A DNA stretch of 64,000 nt from positions 25,573-89,572 of the forward strand of contig PHAA01000012.1 in NCBI GenBank assembly GCA_002840245.1, read 5' to 3'. The notes below the pieces were generated by a model, which was not told the DNA's origin, ran no database searches, and saw nothing but the letters and a program-made list of their open reading frames with translations. Each line of letters opens with the position of its first letter. Positions within the stretch are counted from its first letter, which is position 1. Of the stretch, positions 7,007 to 16,002 are shown piece by piece. The DNA comes from Firmicutes bacterium HGW-Firmicutes-15. Its GTDB lineage: Bacteria; Bacillota; Syntrophomonadia; Syntrophomonadales; Syntrophomonadaceae. The position numbers and the translations under genes were made by a program.

Positions 7007-8427
7007 TGCTCTTTCACACACCTGAGTTTATGGTATTAATGGTTATTTCACTAGGATTGTATTATTTTCTGCCCAAGCTGAGGCTATACATCCTGGCACT
7101 AGCCGATATGATGTTTTATGCGGTAGGGGGAGTCGGTTATCTAGGCTTATTTCTTTTCATTACTACCTGCACCTATTTTTTGGCCTTGCAATTGAAAGGT
7201 CAGAGGCGGCAATTATATTTATGGTTGGCGATTGCTCTGAATGTTGGTAATCTAGTTTTTTTTAAGTACACTTTTTTTATTCTAACCAACTTGGAAAACT
7301 TGACGTCAGTGCCATTATTGAACCAATACCCTCTGTTTTTACACCTAATTCTTCCGATCGGTATTTCTTTTTATACTTTTGAGTTAATCGCTTATTTGGT
7401 GGATGTCTACCAAGGTAAGATACCCTCTACTCGCTCCTGGTTGATATTCTGGGTATTCATTTCCTTCTTCCCTCATCGTGTGGCTGGTCCTATTATGCGG
7501 GGCAAGGATTTGATTCCCCAGCTAGGCAATTTAAAAAACCTTGATGTATCGGCCACTGTGAAAGTAGGACTGGCTTATCTGGCTATGGGCTTATTCAAAA
7601 AGATTATAATAGCCGATTATATTGCCACTACCGCCAACAACTTCTTTGCCCAGGGAGGGAATTTGAATAGCACAGGAGCGTGGATAGCAGCTTATTTATA
7701 CACCTTTCAAATTTATTATGATTTTTCTGCTTACAGTGAGATGGCAGTGGGCATCGGGTATCTATTCGGCATAAAGTTGGACTTAAACTTTAAAACGCCG
7801 TACCTTAGTTCGAATGCCACTGAATTCTGGAAAAGGTGGCATATAACCCTGTCCAACTGGATAAGGGACTACCTTTATATACCATTGGGTGGCTCTTGGC
7901 ATGGACCAACTCGAAAATATTTAAATCTCTTCATTGCTATGGCTATTTCGGGCCTCTGGCACGGCGCTGCCTGGACTTTTATAGCTTGGGGAATGTATCA
8001 TGGAATACTTTTAATAGCACATAACATTTGGGCGAAGTGGAGGAAACCTTCTCTGTTGCAGAAGTTCACCAGCACCCGCCTATATCACGGTATAGCAGTT
8101 ATGGTGTTTTTTCACCTCACCTGTCTGGGTTGGGTTTTCTTCCGGGTAGAGGGGATTCACAACGCCTTACGGATGGTTTTGAAAATGCTGACAATTAACC
8201 CGTTTAATCTTGACACCACCCTGGCAGGCTACTTTGGCTGGGTGGTATTTCTATATTTCCTGCACCTGGCAGAACGCTGGGCCCGGCAAAACTACCTGCA
8301 AATATACGCATTCTGGCAAAATCATTTTCCCGCCCAGCTAAGAGCACTGGTCTATACCATCTTCATTTTAATATTAGTAATCTTCACCCAAACCCAGCAG
8401 AGCAACTTTATCTATTTCAAATTTTAA
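7006..8427 (+). CDS. MBOAT-family membrane O-acyltransferase (AlgI/PatA-like)
   Basis: A 473-residue polytopic membrane protein of the membrane-bound O-acyltransferase family, which carries acyl groups (usually acetyl) across the membrane. Seen here: many hydrophobic segments, PIGISFYTFELIAYLVDVY, the EFWKRWHITLSNWIRDYLYIPLGG signature and the catalytic histidine in SGLWHGAAW (His319). Length is normal for AlgI. It is coupled to the SGNH protein by a TGATG overlap, the standard two-part acylation system. No alginate genes are near, so acetylation of peptidoglycan or another wall polymer is inferred. Confidence 0.9.
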   Translation: MLFHTPEFMVLMVISLGLYYFLPKLRLYILALADMMFYAVGGVGYLGLFLFITTCTYFLALQLKGQRRQLYLWLAIALNVGNLVFFKYTFFILTNLENLTSVPLLNQYPLFLHLILPIGISFYTFELIAYLVDVYQGKIPSTRSWLIFWVFISFFPHRVAGPIMRGKDLIPQLGNLKNLDVSATVKVGLAYLAMGLFKKIIIADYIATTANNFFAQGGNLNSTGAWIAAYLYTFQIYYDFSAYSEMAVGIGYLFGIKLDLNFKTPYLSSNATEFWKRWHITLSNWIRDYLYIPLGGSWHGPTRKYLNLFIAMAISGLWHGAAWTFIAWGMYHGILLIAHNIWAKWRKPSLLQKFTSTRLYHGIAVMVFFHLTCLGWVFFRVEGIHNALRMVLKMLTINPFNLDTTLAGYFGWVVFLYFLHLAERWARQNYLQIYAFWQNHFPAQLRALVYTIFILILVIFTQTQQSNFIYFKF

Positions 8428-8543
8428 ATCCCCAATGTGGGTATTACGTACTATGTATAGTGGTGTTGGGTAAGAAATAATTATTCAGAGATTTATTTCG
8501 CAGTGGACGGTAAAGATATGTAAATAAGCAGGAGGTGAATGGG

Positions 8544-8756
8544 ATGATTAAAGCTGTCATTGACCGGTTTGAAGGAGAATATGCAGTTGTAGAAGTTAAA
8601 GGTGATATAAAAATAATTAGGCGTGTTGATATTTCCAATGAAGCTCGAGAGGGAGATGTGGTGGTTTTTAAAAACAATCAGTGGATTATTGACAGGAAAT
8701 ATACTGGGAAACTTAGAAAGGAAATCGAGGAAATGACAGACAAGTTGTGGGAATGA
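8544..8756 (+). CDS. DUF3006 family protein
   Basis: A 70-residue protein with the DUF3006 pattern: MIKAVIDRFEGEYAVVEV, then a small beta barrel (EGDVVVF) and a basic, charged tail (GKLRKEIEEM). Function is unknown for the family; members often sit beside ComEC/metallo-beta-lactamase-type proteins, but none is here. The ATG at 8544 has GGAGG eight bases upstream and is preferred over an in-frame GTG at 8535, which lies inside that site. Confidence 0.75.
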   Translation: MIKAVIDRFEGEYAVVEVKGDIKIIRRVDISNEAREGDVVVFKNNQWIIDRKYTGKLRKEIEEMTDKLWE

Positions 8757-8778
8757 TACTTATGTTTATTAGAAAAAC

Positions 8779-8855
8779 TGGTCGGGGCGACAGGATTCGA
8801 ACCTGCGACTTTCTGGTCCCAAACCAGACGCGCTACCAAGCTGCGCCACGCCCCG
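8779..8855 (-). tRNA. tRNA-Pro (anticodon TGG)
   Basis: A 77-nt cloverleaf with encoded CCA. The acceptor CGGGGCG pairs perfectly with CGCCCCG, the T-loop is TTCGAAT, and the anticodon loop GTTTGGGAC gives TGG. It lies alone on the minus strand, 55 bases past the end of the L,D-transpeptidase gene. Confidence 0.97.
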
Positions 8856-8910
8856 AACTCATCAATAATAACACTTATAGCCGAAAGATGTCAATTTCAA
8901 AAGTTAGTTT

Positions 8911-9768
8911 TTACGGATCAGTGTCGTCTGTTGCTAGATCATGAGCTATCTGTAAAGCTTTATATGTCTTTTTCCCGGCGATTCCGTCAGGGGTTAATCC
9001 ATTTGCCTTTTGGAAACGGATAACCGCCAGACGGGTCTTGTTTCCATAATATCCATCAATGGCATAGGGGTAGTAGCCCAAATCAGAGAGCATCTGCTGA
9101 ACCTCCCTCACATCCTCTCCGTGGAAGCCTTTTCTCAGGTTGCGAATTTTTCTAACCGTGCCAGTGATGCTAACCGGAGTTCCGACCCATACTCGGTCAT
9201 ATAGTTCAATCACATTTTCATTATATAGCCGGATACATCCATGGCTAACTGCTTTGCCAATTGAGCTGGGATTGTTGGTACCATGGATGCCATAGCTTCC
9301 CCAGGGCACACTTAATCTCATCCATCTGGCTCCGAATGGACCACCAGGGTCTACTGACTTGTAGACAATGGTCCATTCTCCTACTGGCGAGGGGGTAGAT
9401 AGTTTACCAACGGCTACGGGATAAGTTGTAATAGTACCGTTTGAGGTCAAGGTTAGGATGCGGGTATCCACATGAACATGAATTTTGGGACTGCTTGATG
9501 AGACAGAAGATTTCGGTTTTTTAAGAGGATGGAAAGCGCGCTGGTCTTTGTTAAGTTCTTTCCAGGTATCCGGCCCTACTAAACCATCCATTTTTAGACC
9601 TCGGAAATCTTGGAATCGTCGTACGGCTTGGCGGGTAGCTTCTGTATATACCCCATTCGGAGTTCCTGGTTTATAGCCTAGCTTGGTCAGTTTTTCCTGA
9701 ACTTCCAGTATATCAGGACCACACATTAAATTTGGAGTTATCCTAATCAATCTGCTCGCAGAAAGCAT
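8911..9768 (-). CDS. L,D-transpeptidase (YkuD) flanked by two peptidoglycan-binding domains
   Basis: Would form 3-3 cross-links or attach/trim stem peptides in peptidoglycan. The 285 residues hold PG_binding_1 at about 17-71, a YkuD domain at about 95-205 with the catalytic set His162, Ser175-His176, Cys178 and Arg180 (IHGTNN...SHGCIRL), and a second PG_binding_1 at about 215-274. No signal peptide is seen, so a role inside the mother cell during spore formation is possible; B. subtilis YkuD is itself a spore protein. The ATG at 9768 has an AGGAG site. Confidence 0.92.
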   Translation of the reverse strand: MLSASRLIRITPNLMCGPDILEVQEKLTKLGYKPGTPNGVYTEATRQAVRRFQDFRGLKMDGLVGPDTWKELNKDQRAFHPLKKPKSSVSSSSPKIHVHVDTRILTLTSNGTITTYPVAVGKLSTPSPVGEWTIVYKSVDPGGPFGARWMRLSVPWGSYGIHGTNNPSSIGKAVSHGCIRLYNENVIELYDRVWVGTPVSITGTVRKIRNLRKGFHGEDVREVQQMLSDLGYYPYAIDGYYGNKTRLAVIRFQKANGLTPDGIAGKKTYKALQIAHDLATDDTDP

Positions 9769-9962
9769 ATATATACTCCTACTTTCATTTTTTTCTTTGA
9801 TAATATTCTATTTTTTATCTGCCAAAAGGTTACTTTTAGAGATAAAATTGAAACCTATGGTTTATAATTAGAATAAGACCGTTAACCTGAGCTATCCATC
9901 AAAGTTTAAGACTGGCTTTGTAGTGAAGCATTAACGATTAACTGTAATGGGAGTGGGTATTA

Positions 9963-10595
9963 ATGCTTAAGAAAGCACCGGGTATAATTCTTATAACTTT
10001 TTTGCTAATGATGACTGGGGGATGTGTATCCTCTAGAAATGTGGGGTTGGAGCAACCGCAGGTAACGATCGATCCAGCAGTTACTAAACCCTTGGAAAAT
10101 TTCAATCAGTTAACTGAGGCAGCGCAGAAGGCCGCGAGCGAGGATGGGGCCAAGAAAAGTGGTGAGTCGAACCCGAACAAGGAAGACTTGGAAATGAAGC
10201 ACTGGAAATACAATAGGGATAACGCTCAAGCTAATACTCAGGCTAACACTCAGTCAAATGCTCAGGCTAACGCCAATAATGTGAGCGCATCTCAGAGCAG
10301 TTCGGGAGGTACCCAGGGAGCTAAAGTAAACCAGAGCGGGATTAAGAATTACAGTGCCGATAATGGTGATGGACTTCCGGCTACAATCCAGCTTTTGACA
10401 GAGGAAGACTTGCAGATGGCTGTAAATCAACTGGTAAAACTGGGTTACCTTTCAGGAAATAAAGTTACAGAAAATGATTTTAATGAGGCTTTGATTCAAT
10501 TTCAAAACGCTCAAAAATTGAGCCCATCCGGATTTCTGGATAAGGAGACCCTTAAAATTTTAAGCAGCTCGGTGGAACTTGTTAACCCTAAATAA
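9963..10595 (+). CDS. Lipoprotein with a degenerate peptidoglycan-binding domain
   Basis: A 210-residue predicted lipoprotein. The signal peptide (KKAPGIILITFLLMM) ends in a lipobox TGGC with Cys21 as lipidation site. Residues 60-135 are a low-complexity linker rich in Asn, Gln, Ala and Ser, with NAQANTQ-type repeats. The C-terminal 75 residues resemble one PG_binding_1 unit (AVNQLVKLGYLSG...FNEALIQFQNAQKLSPSGFLDKETL). It probably sits on the outer face of the membrane and touches peptidoglycan. No catalytic domain is present. The specific role is unknown. Confidence 0.75.
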   Translation: MLKKAPGIILITFLLMMTGGCVSSRNVGLEQPQVTIDPAVTKPLENFNQLTEAAQKAASEDGAKKSGESNPNKEDLEMKHWKYNRDNAQANTQANTQSNAQANANNVSASQSSSGGTQGAKVNQSGIKNYSADNGDGLPATIQLLTEEDLQMAVNQLVKLGYLSGNKVTENDFNEALIQFQNAQKLSPSGFLDKETLKILSSSVELVNPK

Positions 10596-10636
10596 TATAG
10601 AAATTATAAAAATATGAAATTTATGTGCTTAATTAC

Positions 10637-10666
10637 TTGACTTAACAGGGTAATATTATTTATTCT
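10637..10666 (+). promoter_or_regulatory. Probable promoter of tRNA-Gly (GCC)
   Basis: TTGACT (10637-10642) and TATTCT (10661-10666) are 18 bases apart and end 24 bases before the tRNA. Confidence 0.5.
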
Positions 10667-10689
10667 TTTATAGTAGAAGAAAAACGATT

Positions 10690-10764
10690 GCGGAAGTGGC
10701 TCAGTGGTAGAGCATCGCCTTGCCAAGGCGAGGGTCGCGAGTTCGAATCTCGTCTTCCGCTCCA
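10690..10764 (+). tRNA. tRNA-Gly (anticodon GCC)
   Basis: A 75-nt cloverleaf with encoded CCA. GCGGAAG pairs with CTTCCGC, the T-loop is TTCGAAT, and the anticodon loop TTGCCAA gives GCC. Confidence 0.97.
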
Positions 10765-10775
10765 TAGAAGTCCAT

Positions 10776-10808
10776 ACCTCGGGTTAGCCCGAGGTCTTGT
10801 ATTTTTTG
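10776..10808 (+). terminator. Rho-independent terminator after tRNA-Gly
   Basis: An 8-bp perfect stem (ACCTCGGG with CCCGAGGT, loop TTAG) is followed by CTTGTATTTTTT, 11 bases past the tRNA. Confidence 0.9.
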
Positions 10809-10909
10809 TGTTACCCTGTAGATACAAGGTTATAAGTTGTAATTCAAGTTTATTGCAGCTATTATAGCCAGGAAATTATTAGAATTTTTATTAATAAGGA
10901 GGAGCATAA

Positions 10910-12244
10910 ATGGGCGCCAAGTTAGAGAAGATAGAGAATAGTGAAGCCTATCTAGAAATTGAGATCGATGCAGAAACCCTGGAAGAAGGTCTGGAGAAAG
11001 CCTTTCGAAAAGTAGTGAAACAGGTTAGCATACCGGGTTTTCGTAAGGGAAAAATACCTAGGGAATTTTTGGAAGCGCATTTTGGCAAGGAGATACTATA
11101 CGAAGATGCACTGGAGTTTGTTATTCCCGACGCTTATGAGCAGGCATTGGATGATTTGCATATAGACCCGATTGCCCAACCTGAATTTGATATTGGAGAA
11201 ATAAAGTCAGGTGAGGTTTTGAAATTCAAAGTAAAGGTGGCCGTTAAGCCAGAAATTGTTCTGGGTGAATTGGAAGGATTAGAAGTTAGCGTACCTTTCC
11301 AAAAGGTCACCGAAGCAGATGTGGACCGCAGAATGGAAGAGATGCGTTCACGTTATGCTCAACTTGTAGATAAGACAGAAACCCCATCTGAATTAGGTGA
11401 CACACTTACAATTGATTTTGTCGGTTGTATTGATGGAGTTCCTTTTGAAGGAGGAACTGGTGAAGACTACCAGCTAGAACTAGGTTCCAATACGTTTATT
11501 CCTGGTTTTGAAGAGCAATTAATAGGACTGAAGGTGGGAGAATCTAAAGACGTTAAGGTTGTTTTCCCAGAGGCTTACCATGCAGAAGATCTTGCTGGCA
11601 AGGATGCGGTTTTCCAGACTACCGTAAGTAAAATTGAGCATAAGGAGCTTAGGCCTCTAAATGATGAATTTGCGCAGGAAGTAAGCGATTTTGATACCAT
11701 CGAGGAATTAAAGAACGATGTAAAAGAGAACCTAGTCAAAGCTAATGAGTATCGCCAGAATGGGGTTACAAAGAAGGAAGTTCTGGCACGGGCCACTGAA
11801 CAATGTAGCATTGATATAGCACCAGCCGTTATTGAGATGCAATTTCAGACTATTCTTAGCCAGTTTGAACAGCGGATTGGCAGCCAGGGCATTTCCATGG
11901 ATCAATATTTTCAGTTGACCAACAGTAACCTGCATGAATTTAGACAGGATATGTTACCTGAAGCTGAACGTAATGCTAAAACAAATTTTATGTTAGAAAA
12001 AATTATTGAAGAAAAAGGGTTTGAACTTACAGATGAAGAAGTAGATAAACAGATCGAGGAAATAGCCGTACAAATGGGCGTGGACTTGGATCAGGCCAGG
12101 CAGAATTTAGAAGGTGTTATGGATAAGGTAAGGTTTAACATGAAGGTTGATAAAGCCATTCAATACTTGGTGGATAATGCGGTAATAACTGAAAAAGAAG
12201 TGCCGCCTCAGGATATCGACCAAAATGGAGACATAGAAGGCTAA
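10910..12244 (+). CDS. tig: Trigger factor, ribosome-bound chaperone
   Basis: Binds L23 at the ribosome exit and shields new chains; also a peptidyl-prolyl isomerase. The 444 residues show the ribosome-binding N-domain with the GFRKGKIP signature (about 44-51), the FKBP-type domain (about 155-245, LGDTLTIDFVG...DYQLELGS...IPGFEEQLIG) and the helical C-domain. The tail is acidic. Start ATG with AAGGAGG. It heads tig-clpP-clpX-lonB-lon-ysxC, the conserved Firmicute order. Confidence 0.97.
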   Translation: MGAKLEKIENSEAYLEIEIDAETLEEGLEKAFRKVVKQVSIPGFRKGKIPREFLEAHFGKEILYEDALEFVIPDAYEQALDDLHIDPIAQPEFDIGEIKSGEVLKFKVKVAVKPEIVLGELEGLEVSVPFQKVTEADVDRRMEEMRSRYAQLVDKTETPSELGDTLTIDFVGCIDGVPFEGGTGEDYQLELGSNTFIPGFEEQLIGLKVGESKDVKVVFPEAYHAEDLAGKDAVFQTTVSKIEHKELRPLNDEFAQEVSDFDTIEELKNDVKENLVKANEYRQNGVTKKEVLARATEQCSIDIAPAVIEMQFQTILSQFEQRIGSQGISMDQYFQLTNSNLHEFRQDMLPEAERNAKTNFMLEKIIEEKGFELTDEEVDKQIEEIAVQMGVDLDQARQNLEGVMDKVRFNMKVDKAIQYLVDNAVITEKEVPPQDIDQNGDIEG

Positions 12245-12300
12245 TTTGAATAATATATAGAGTAGAGCTTGAATACTTTAATGATGAGGAGGGAGTTCCA

Positions 12301-12903
12301 GTGTCATACCTTGTGCCTATGGTAGTAGAGCAAACCAACCGCGGTGAAAGATCTTATGATATTTATTCGCGACTTTTGAAGGATCGCATCATTTTTCTAG
12401 GAAGTGCAATTGATGATAATGTTGCTAATCTGGTTATCGCACAGCTTTTGTTCCTAGAAGCAGATAATCCTGACAAAGACATCAACCTATACATTAACAG
12501 CCCGGGTGGATCGATAACTTCTGGCATGGCTATCTATGATACCATGCAATATATCAGGCCGAATGTATCTACGATATGTGTGGGTATGGCCGCTAGTATG
12601 GGAGCGTTTTTACTAAGTGCGGGTGAAAAGGGCAAGCGTTATGCTCTTCCCAATGCTGAAATCATGATTCATCAGCCATCTGGTGGAACTCAAGGGCAGG
12701 CTACTGATATTGACATTCACGCCAAAAGGATACTTCAGATGAGGGAAAACCTGAACCGGATTTTGGCTGAAAGAACTGGCCAAAATATAGAAAAGATTCA
12801 AAAAGATACCGAACGAGATTATTTTATGTCTGCCCTAGAATCCAAAGAATATGGTATTATAGATGAAGTGCTAAGCCAAACTAAGGCTTCGATCAAGAAA
12901 TAG
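12301..12903 (+). CDS. clpP: ATP-dependent Clp protease proteolytic subunit
   Basis: Serine protease that forms a 14-mer barrel and degrades proteins fed by ClpX or another Clp ATPase. The 200 residues carry the full triad: Ser99 in GMAASMG, His124 in MIHQPSGG, Asp173 in ERDYF. Start GTG, with GAGGAGGG at normal distance. clpX follows 24 bases downstream. Length is that of the family. Confidence 0.98.
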   Translation: MSYLVPMVVEQTNRGERSYDIYSRLLKDRIIFLGSAIDDNVANLVIAQLLFLEADNPDKDINLYINSPGGSITSGMAIYDTMQYIRPNVSTICVGMAASMGAFLLSAGEKGKRYALPNAEIMIHQPSGGTQGQATDIDIHAKRILQMRENLNRILAERTGQNIEKIQKDTERDYFMSALESKEYGIIDEVLSQTKASIKK

Positions 12904-12927
12904 CCTTCCGAAAAGAGAGGTGAAAGA

Positions 12928-14178
12928 ATGCAAAAATATGGGGACGAAAAAGGTCAATTGAAGTGTTCATTTTGCGGTAAAACCCAGGATCAGGTCAAAA
13001 AACTGGTGGCCGGGCCGGGGGTATATATTTGCGATGAATGTATTGAGCTGTGTAATGAGATTATTGAAGAAGAACTGGCCGATGATATTGGGTTTGAAAT
13101 TGGGGATATACCTAAGCCTCAAGAGATAAGGGAAATATTGGATGAGTATGTTATCGGACAGGATATTGCTAAAAAATCCTTGGCAGTTGCTGTTTATAAT
13201 CATTATAAGCGTATCAATTTGGTTATGAAGCTGGATGATGTTGAACTGCAAAAAAGCAATATAATGATGTTAGGACCAACGGGAAGCGGTAAGACTTTAC
13301 TGGCCCAGACATTGGCGCGTATTTTGAATGTTCCCTTTGCAATTGCTGACGCTACTTCATTGACCGAAGCTGGATATGTGGGAGAAGATGTTGAGAATAT
13401 TCTGCTTAAACTTATTCAAGCTGCCGATTATGACATTGAAAAAGCGGAAAAGGGTATCGTTTATATCGATGAAATTGATAAGATTGCCCGTAAGACAGAT
13501 AACCCCAGCATAACTCGGGACGTTTCCGGCGAAGGTGTGCAGCAGGCTCTGTTAAAGATTCTTGAAGGAACCGTAGCCAGCGTTCCTCCACAGGGAGGCA
13601 GGAAACATCCTCATCAAGAGTTTATACAAATAGATACTAGTAATATATTGTTCATATGCGGGGGAGCCTTTGAAGGCATTGATAAGATTATCCAAAACCG
13701 AGTTGGCGAAAAAGTGATGGGCTTTGGAGCGGATATTAAGAGCCGGGAAGAAAAGAAAATTGGTGAAATACTGAATATGATTCTACCTCAGGATTTGCTT
13801 CGGTATGGTTTGATTCCCGAATTTGTAGGACGCGTACCAATTATTGTCACCTTGGAGGCATTGGATAAAGATTCCCTGGTAAAGATTCTAACCGAACCTA
13901 AGAATGCACTTACCCGGCAGTATAAGAAGCTGTTTGAATTGGATGGGGTAGATCTGGAATTCATGCCGGATGCATTGCAGGCAATAGCTGAAGAGGCTTT
14001 GCACCGCAATACTGGTGCTCGAGGTCTGCGGGCCATCATTGAAGATGTTATGCTGGAGGTAATGTATGAAGTACCTTCTCGTATCGACATAACCAAGGTA
14101 TTAATTACCAAGGATGTTATCAGCAAAAAAGAAAAACCTCTGCTGGTTACGGTAGATGCTAAGCGTAGGGTAAATTAG
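12928..14178 (+). CDS. clpX: ATP-dependent Clp protease ATP-binding subunit ClpX
   Basis: AAA+ unfoldase that delivers tagged substrates to ClpP. In 416 residues: an N-terminal zinc finger with Cys13, Cys16, Cys35 and Cys38, Walker A GPTGSGKT, Walker B with [11 protein letters not shown], the pore-loop GYVGED region, the IGF-type loop that docks on ClpP, and the C-terminal helical lid. It lies directly behind clpP and is closed by a strong terminator. Confidence 0.98.
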   Translation: MQKYGDEKGQLKCSFCGKTQDQVKKLVAGPGVYICDECIELCNEIIEEELADDIGFEIGDIPKPQEIREILDEYVIGQDIAKKSLAVAVYNHYKRINLVMKLDDVELQKSNIMMLGPTGSGKTLLAQTLARILNVPFAIADATSLTEAGYVGEDVENILLKLIQAADYDIEKAEKGIVYIDEIDKIARKTDNPSITRDVSGEGVQQALLKILEGTVASVPPQGGRKHPHQEFIQIDTSNILFICGGAFEGIDKIIQNRVGEKVMGFGADIKSREEKKIGEILNMILPQDLLRYGLIPEFVGRVPIIVTLEALDKDSLVKILTEPKNALTRQYKKLFELDGVDLEFMPDALQAIAEEALHRNTGARGLRAIIEDVMLEVMYEVPSRIDITKVLITKDVISKKEKPLLVTVDAKRRVN

Positions 14179-14205
14179 CATAAGTAAAATGGATCAATAA
14201 TATGG

Positions 14206-14234
14206 AAAAAGGTAGCGTAAGCTACCTTTTTTTC
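14206..14234 (+). terminator. Rho-independent terminator after clpX
   Basis: AAAAAGGTAGC pairs with GCTACCTTTTT around a GTAA loop, and T residues run to 14233. It ends the tig-clpP-clpX unit. Confidence 0.95.
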
Positions 14235-14308
14235 TGATTAATTCCTTCATTCAAATTTTTTCCGACGGGAATAATAACTGTGATCAGATCGGGAAAGGAA
14301 CAAAATTA

Positions 14309-15940
14309 ATGAATGATTTTTTTATGCAATATGGAGGAATTTTATATCTCATTCAGCTGCTATTTGGTATCGTAATAGGGATGTATTTCTGGAATCTTCT
14401 GAAGGGCCAACAGAGTAGAAAAGCGGTAATAACCAAGTTCTCTGAGAAGGAAACAACGAAGTTGAGGCAACTACGCAGCGTGAAATTGAGCGAACCACTT
14501 TCCAGCCTGAGCCGTCCCGGTACCTTCAGTGACATTATAGGACAGGAGGAAGGCATTTCTATCCTGAGATCGGCTCTATGCGGACCTAACCCGCAACATG
14601 TAATTATTTATGGACCACCGGGGGTGGGAAAAACTGCCGCTGCTCGCCTGGTACTTAAGGAAGCCTGTGCCAACTTGATGTCTCCTTTTAAGGAAAATGC
14701 TAAATTTGTTGAAGTAGATGCTACGATATGTCGCTTTGATGAGCGTAATATAGCTGATCCGCTCTTAGGTTCTGTTCATGATCCCATATACCAGGGTGCT
14801 GGCTCCATGGGTGCCGCGGGAATACCTCAGCCGAAACCTGGTGCCTGTACTCGAGCCCATGGAGGTATACTATTCGTTGATGAAATCGGGGAACTACATC
14901 CTATGCAATTGAATAAACTACTCAAGGTGCTAGAAGATCGGAAGGTTATGCTAGATAGTGCTTACTATACTGAAAATGATAAAAATATTCCCGACCATAT
15001 CCATGATATTTTTCAAAATGGTTTACCTGCAGATTTTCGCTTAGTAGGGGCAACTACCAGAATGCCTAATGAACTTCCCCCGGCCTTGAGATCAAGGTGT
15101 ATGGAGATTTTTTTTAAACCCCTGGATCATAAGTCTATCCAGGCTATAACTCGAAATGCGGCTCAGAAAATACTGCTGGTTCTAGAAGAAGAAGCCCTGC
15201 AGGAAATCACTCGTCATGCTGGCAATGGTAGGGAAGCGGTAAATATTGTACAACTAGCTGCGGGAATCGCCCAAGTAGAAAATATAGCGGAGATTAGCCA
15301 AGAGGTAGTACAAAAAGTTCTTAATAATGGACGTTTTTCGCCCCGACCGGAACCTAAAGTGCAAGATGAACCTCAGGTAGGATTGGTTAATGGCCTGGCA
15401 GTCTATGGGGCCAATATCGGGACCTTAATTGAGGTAGAAGCCTCAGTAATCTCTGTAGGTGAAGGTCGGGGATCATGGACGGTCACTGGAGTCGTGGAAG
15501 AAGAGGAGATCAGCAGTGGAGGCAGAACATCGCGTCGTAAAAGCATGGCACGAGGGGCGGTGGAAAATGTGCTGACCGTCCTTAAAACTAGGTTTGGGAT
15601 TAAAATACAGGATTTCGATATTCATATAAATTATCCGGGAGGAACTCCGGTGGATGGTCCTTCTGCTGGGATATCCATGGCTACCGCCGTATATTCAGCT
15701 TTAAATAATATAAAGGTTAACAATCTAATAGCTATGACGGGAGAAGTTTCAGTTCATGGACAGGTAAAACCGGTGGGGGGAGTTATGAGCAAAGTAGAAG
15801 CGGCCCGGAGTGCCGGGATAAAGAAGGTATTGATTCCGCAAGAAAACTGGCTTTCTATTTTCGAGAGTTTTACCGATATTGAAGTAGCCCCTGTACGTAA
15901 CCTTGACGAAGTGCTACAATTTGCTTTAATACATGAATAG
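14309..15940 (+). CDS. lonB: ATP-dependent protease LonB
   Basis: Membrane-attached Lon-family protease; in Bacillus it belongs to the forespore under sigma-F. The 543 residues have an N-terminal membrane segment (about 8-26, IQLLFGIVIGMYFW), an AAA+ domain with GPPGVGKTAAAR and GGILFVDEIGEL, and a C-terminal Lon protease domain with the catalytic Ser in DGPSAGIS and Lys further on (GVMSKVEAARSAGIKKV). No long Lon N-domain, as expected of LonB. It lies between the clpX terminator and lon, the order known from Bacillus. Confidence 0.95.
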   Translation: MNDFFMQYGGILYLIQLLFGIVIGMYFWNLLKGQQSRKAVITKFSEKETTKLRQLRSVKLSEPLSSLSRPGTFSDIIGQEEGISILRSALCGPNPQHVIIYGPPGVGKTAAARLVLKEACANLMSPFKENAKFVEVDATICRFDERNIADPLLGSVHDPIYQGAGSMGAAGIPQPKPGACTRAHGGILFVDEIGELHPMQLNKLLKVLEDRKVMLDSAYYTENDKNIPDHIHDIFQNGLPADFRLVGATTRMPNELPPALRSRCMEIFFKPLDHKSIQAITRNAAQKILLVLEEEALQEITRHAGNGREAVNIVQLAAGIAQVENIAEISQEVVQKVLNNGRFSPRPEPKVQDEPQVGLVNGLAVYGANIGTLIEVEASVISVGEGRGSWTVTGVVEEEEISSGGRTSRRKSMARGAVENVLTVLKTRFGIKIQDFDIHINYPGGTPVDGPSAGISMATAVYSALNNIKVNNLIAMTGEVSVHGQVKPVGGVMSKVEAARSAGIKKVLIPQENWLSIFESFTDIEVAPVRNLDEVLQFALIHE

Positions 15941-16002
15941 ATTACTGTTCTTGCGCAGTATTGGGCCATATAGTAGAATAAACTTGCTTGGGAGGTGTTT
16001 TT

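Noticed and set aside
8747..8944. A 65-codon plus-strand frame
   Set aside because: It runs antisense through tRNA-Pro and has no ribosome-binding site.
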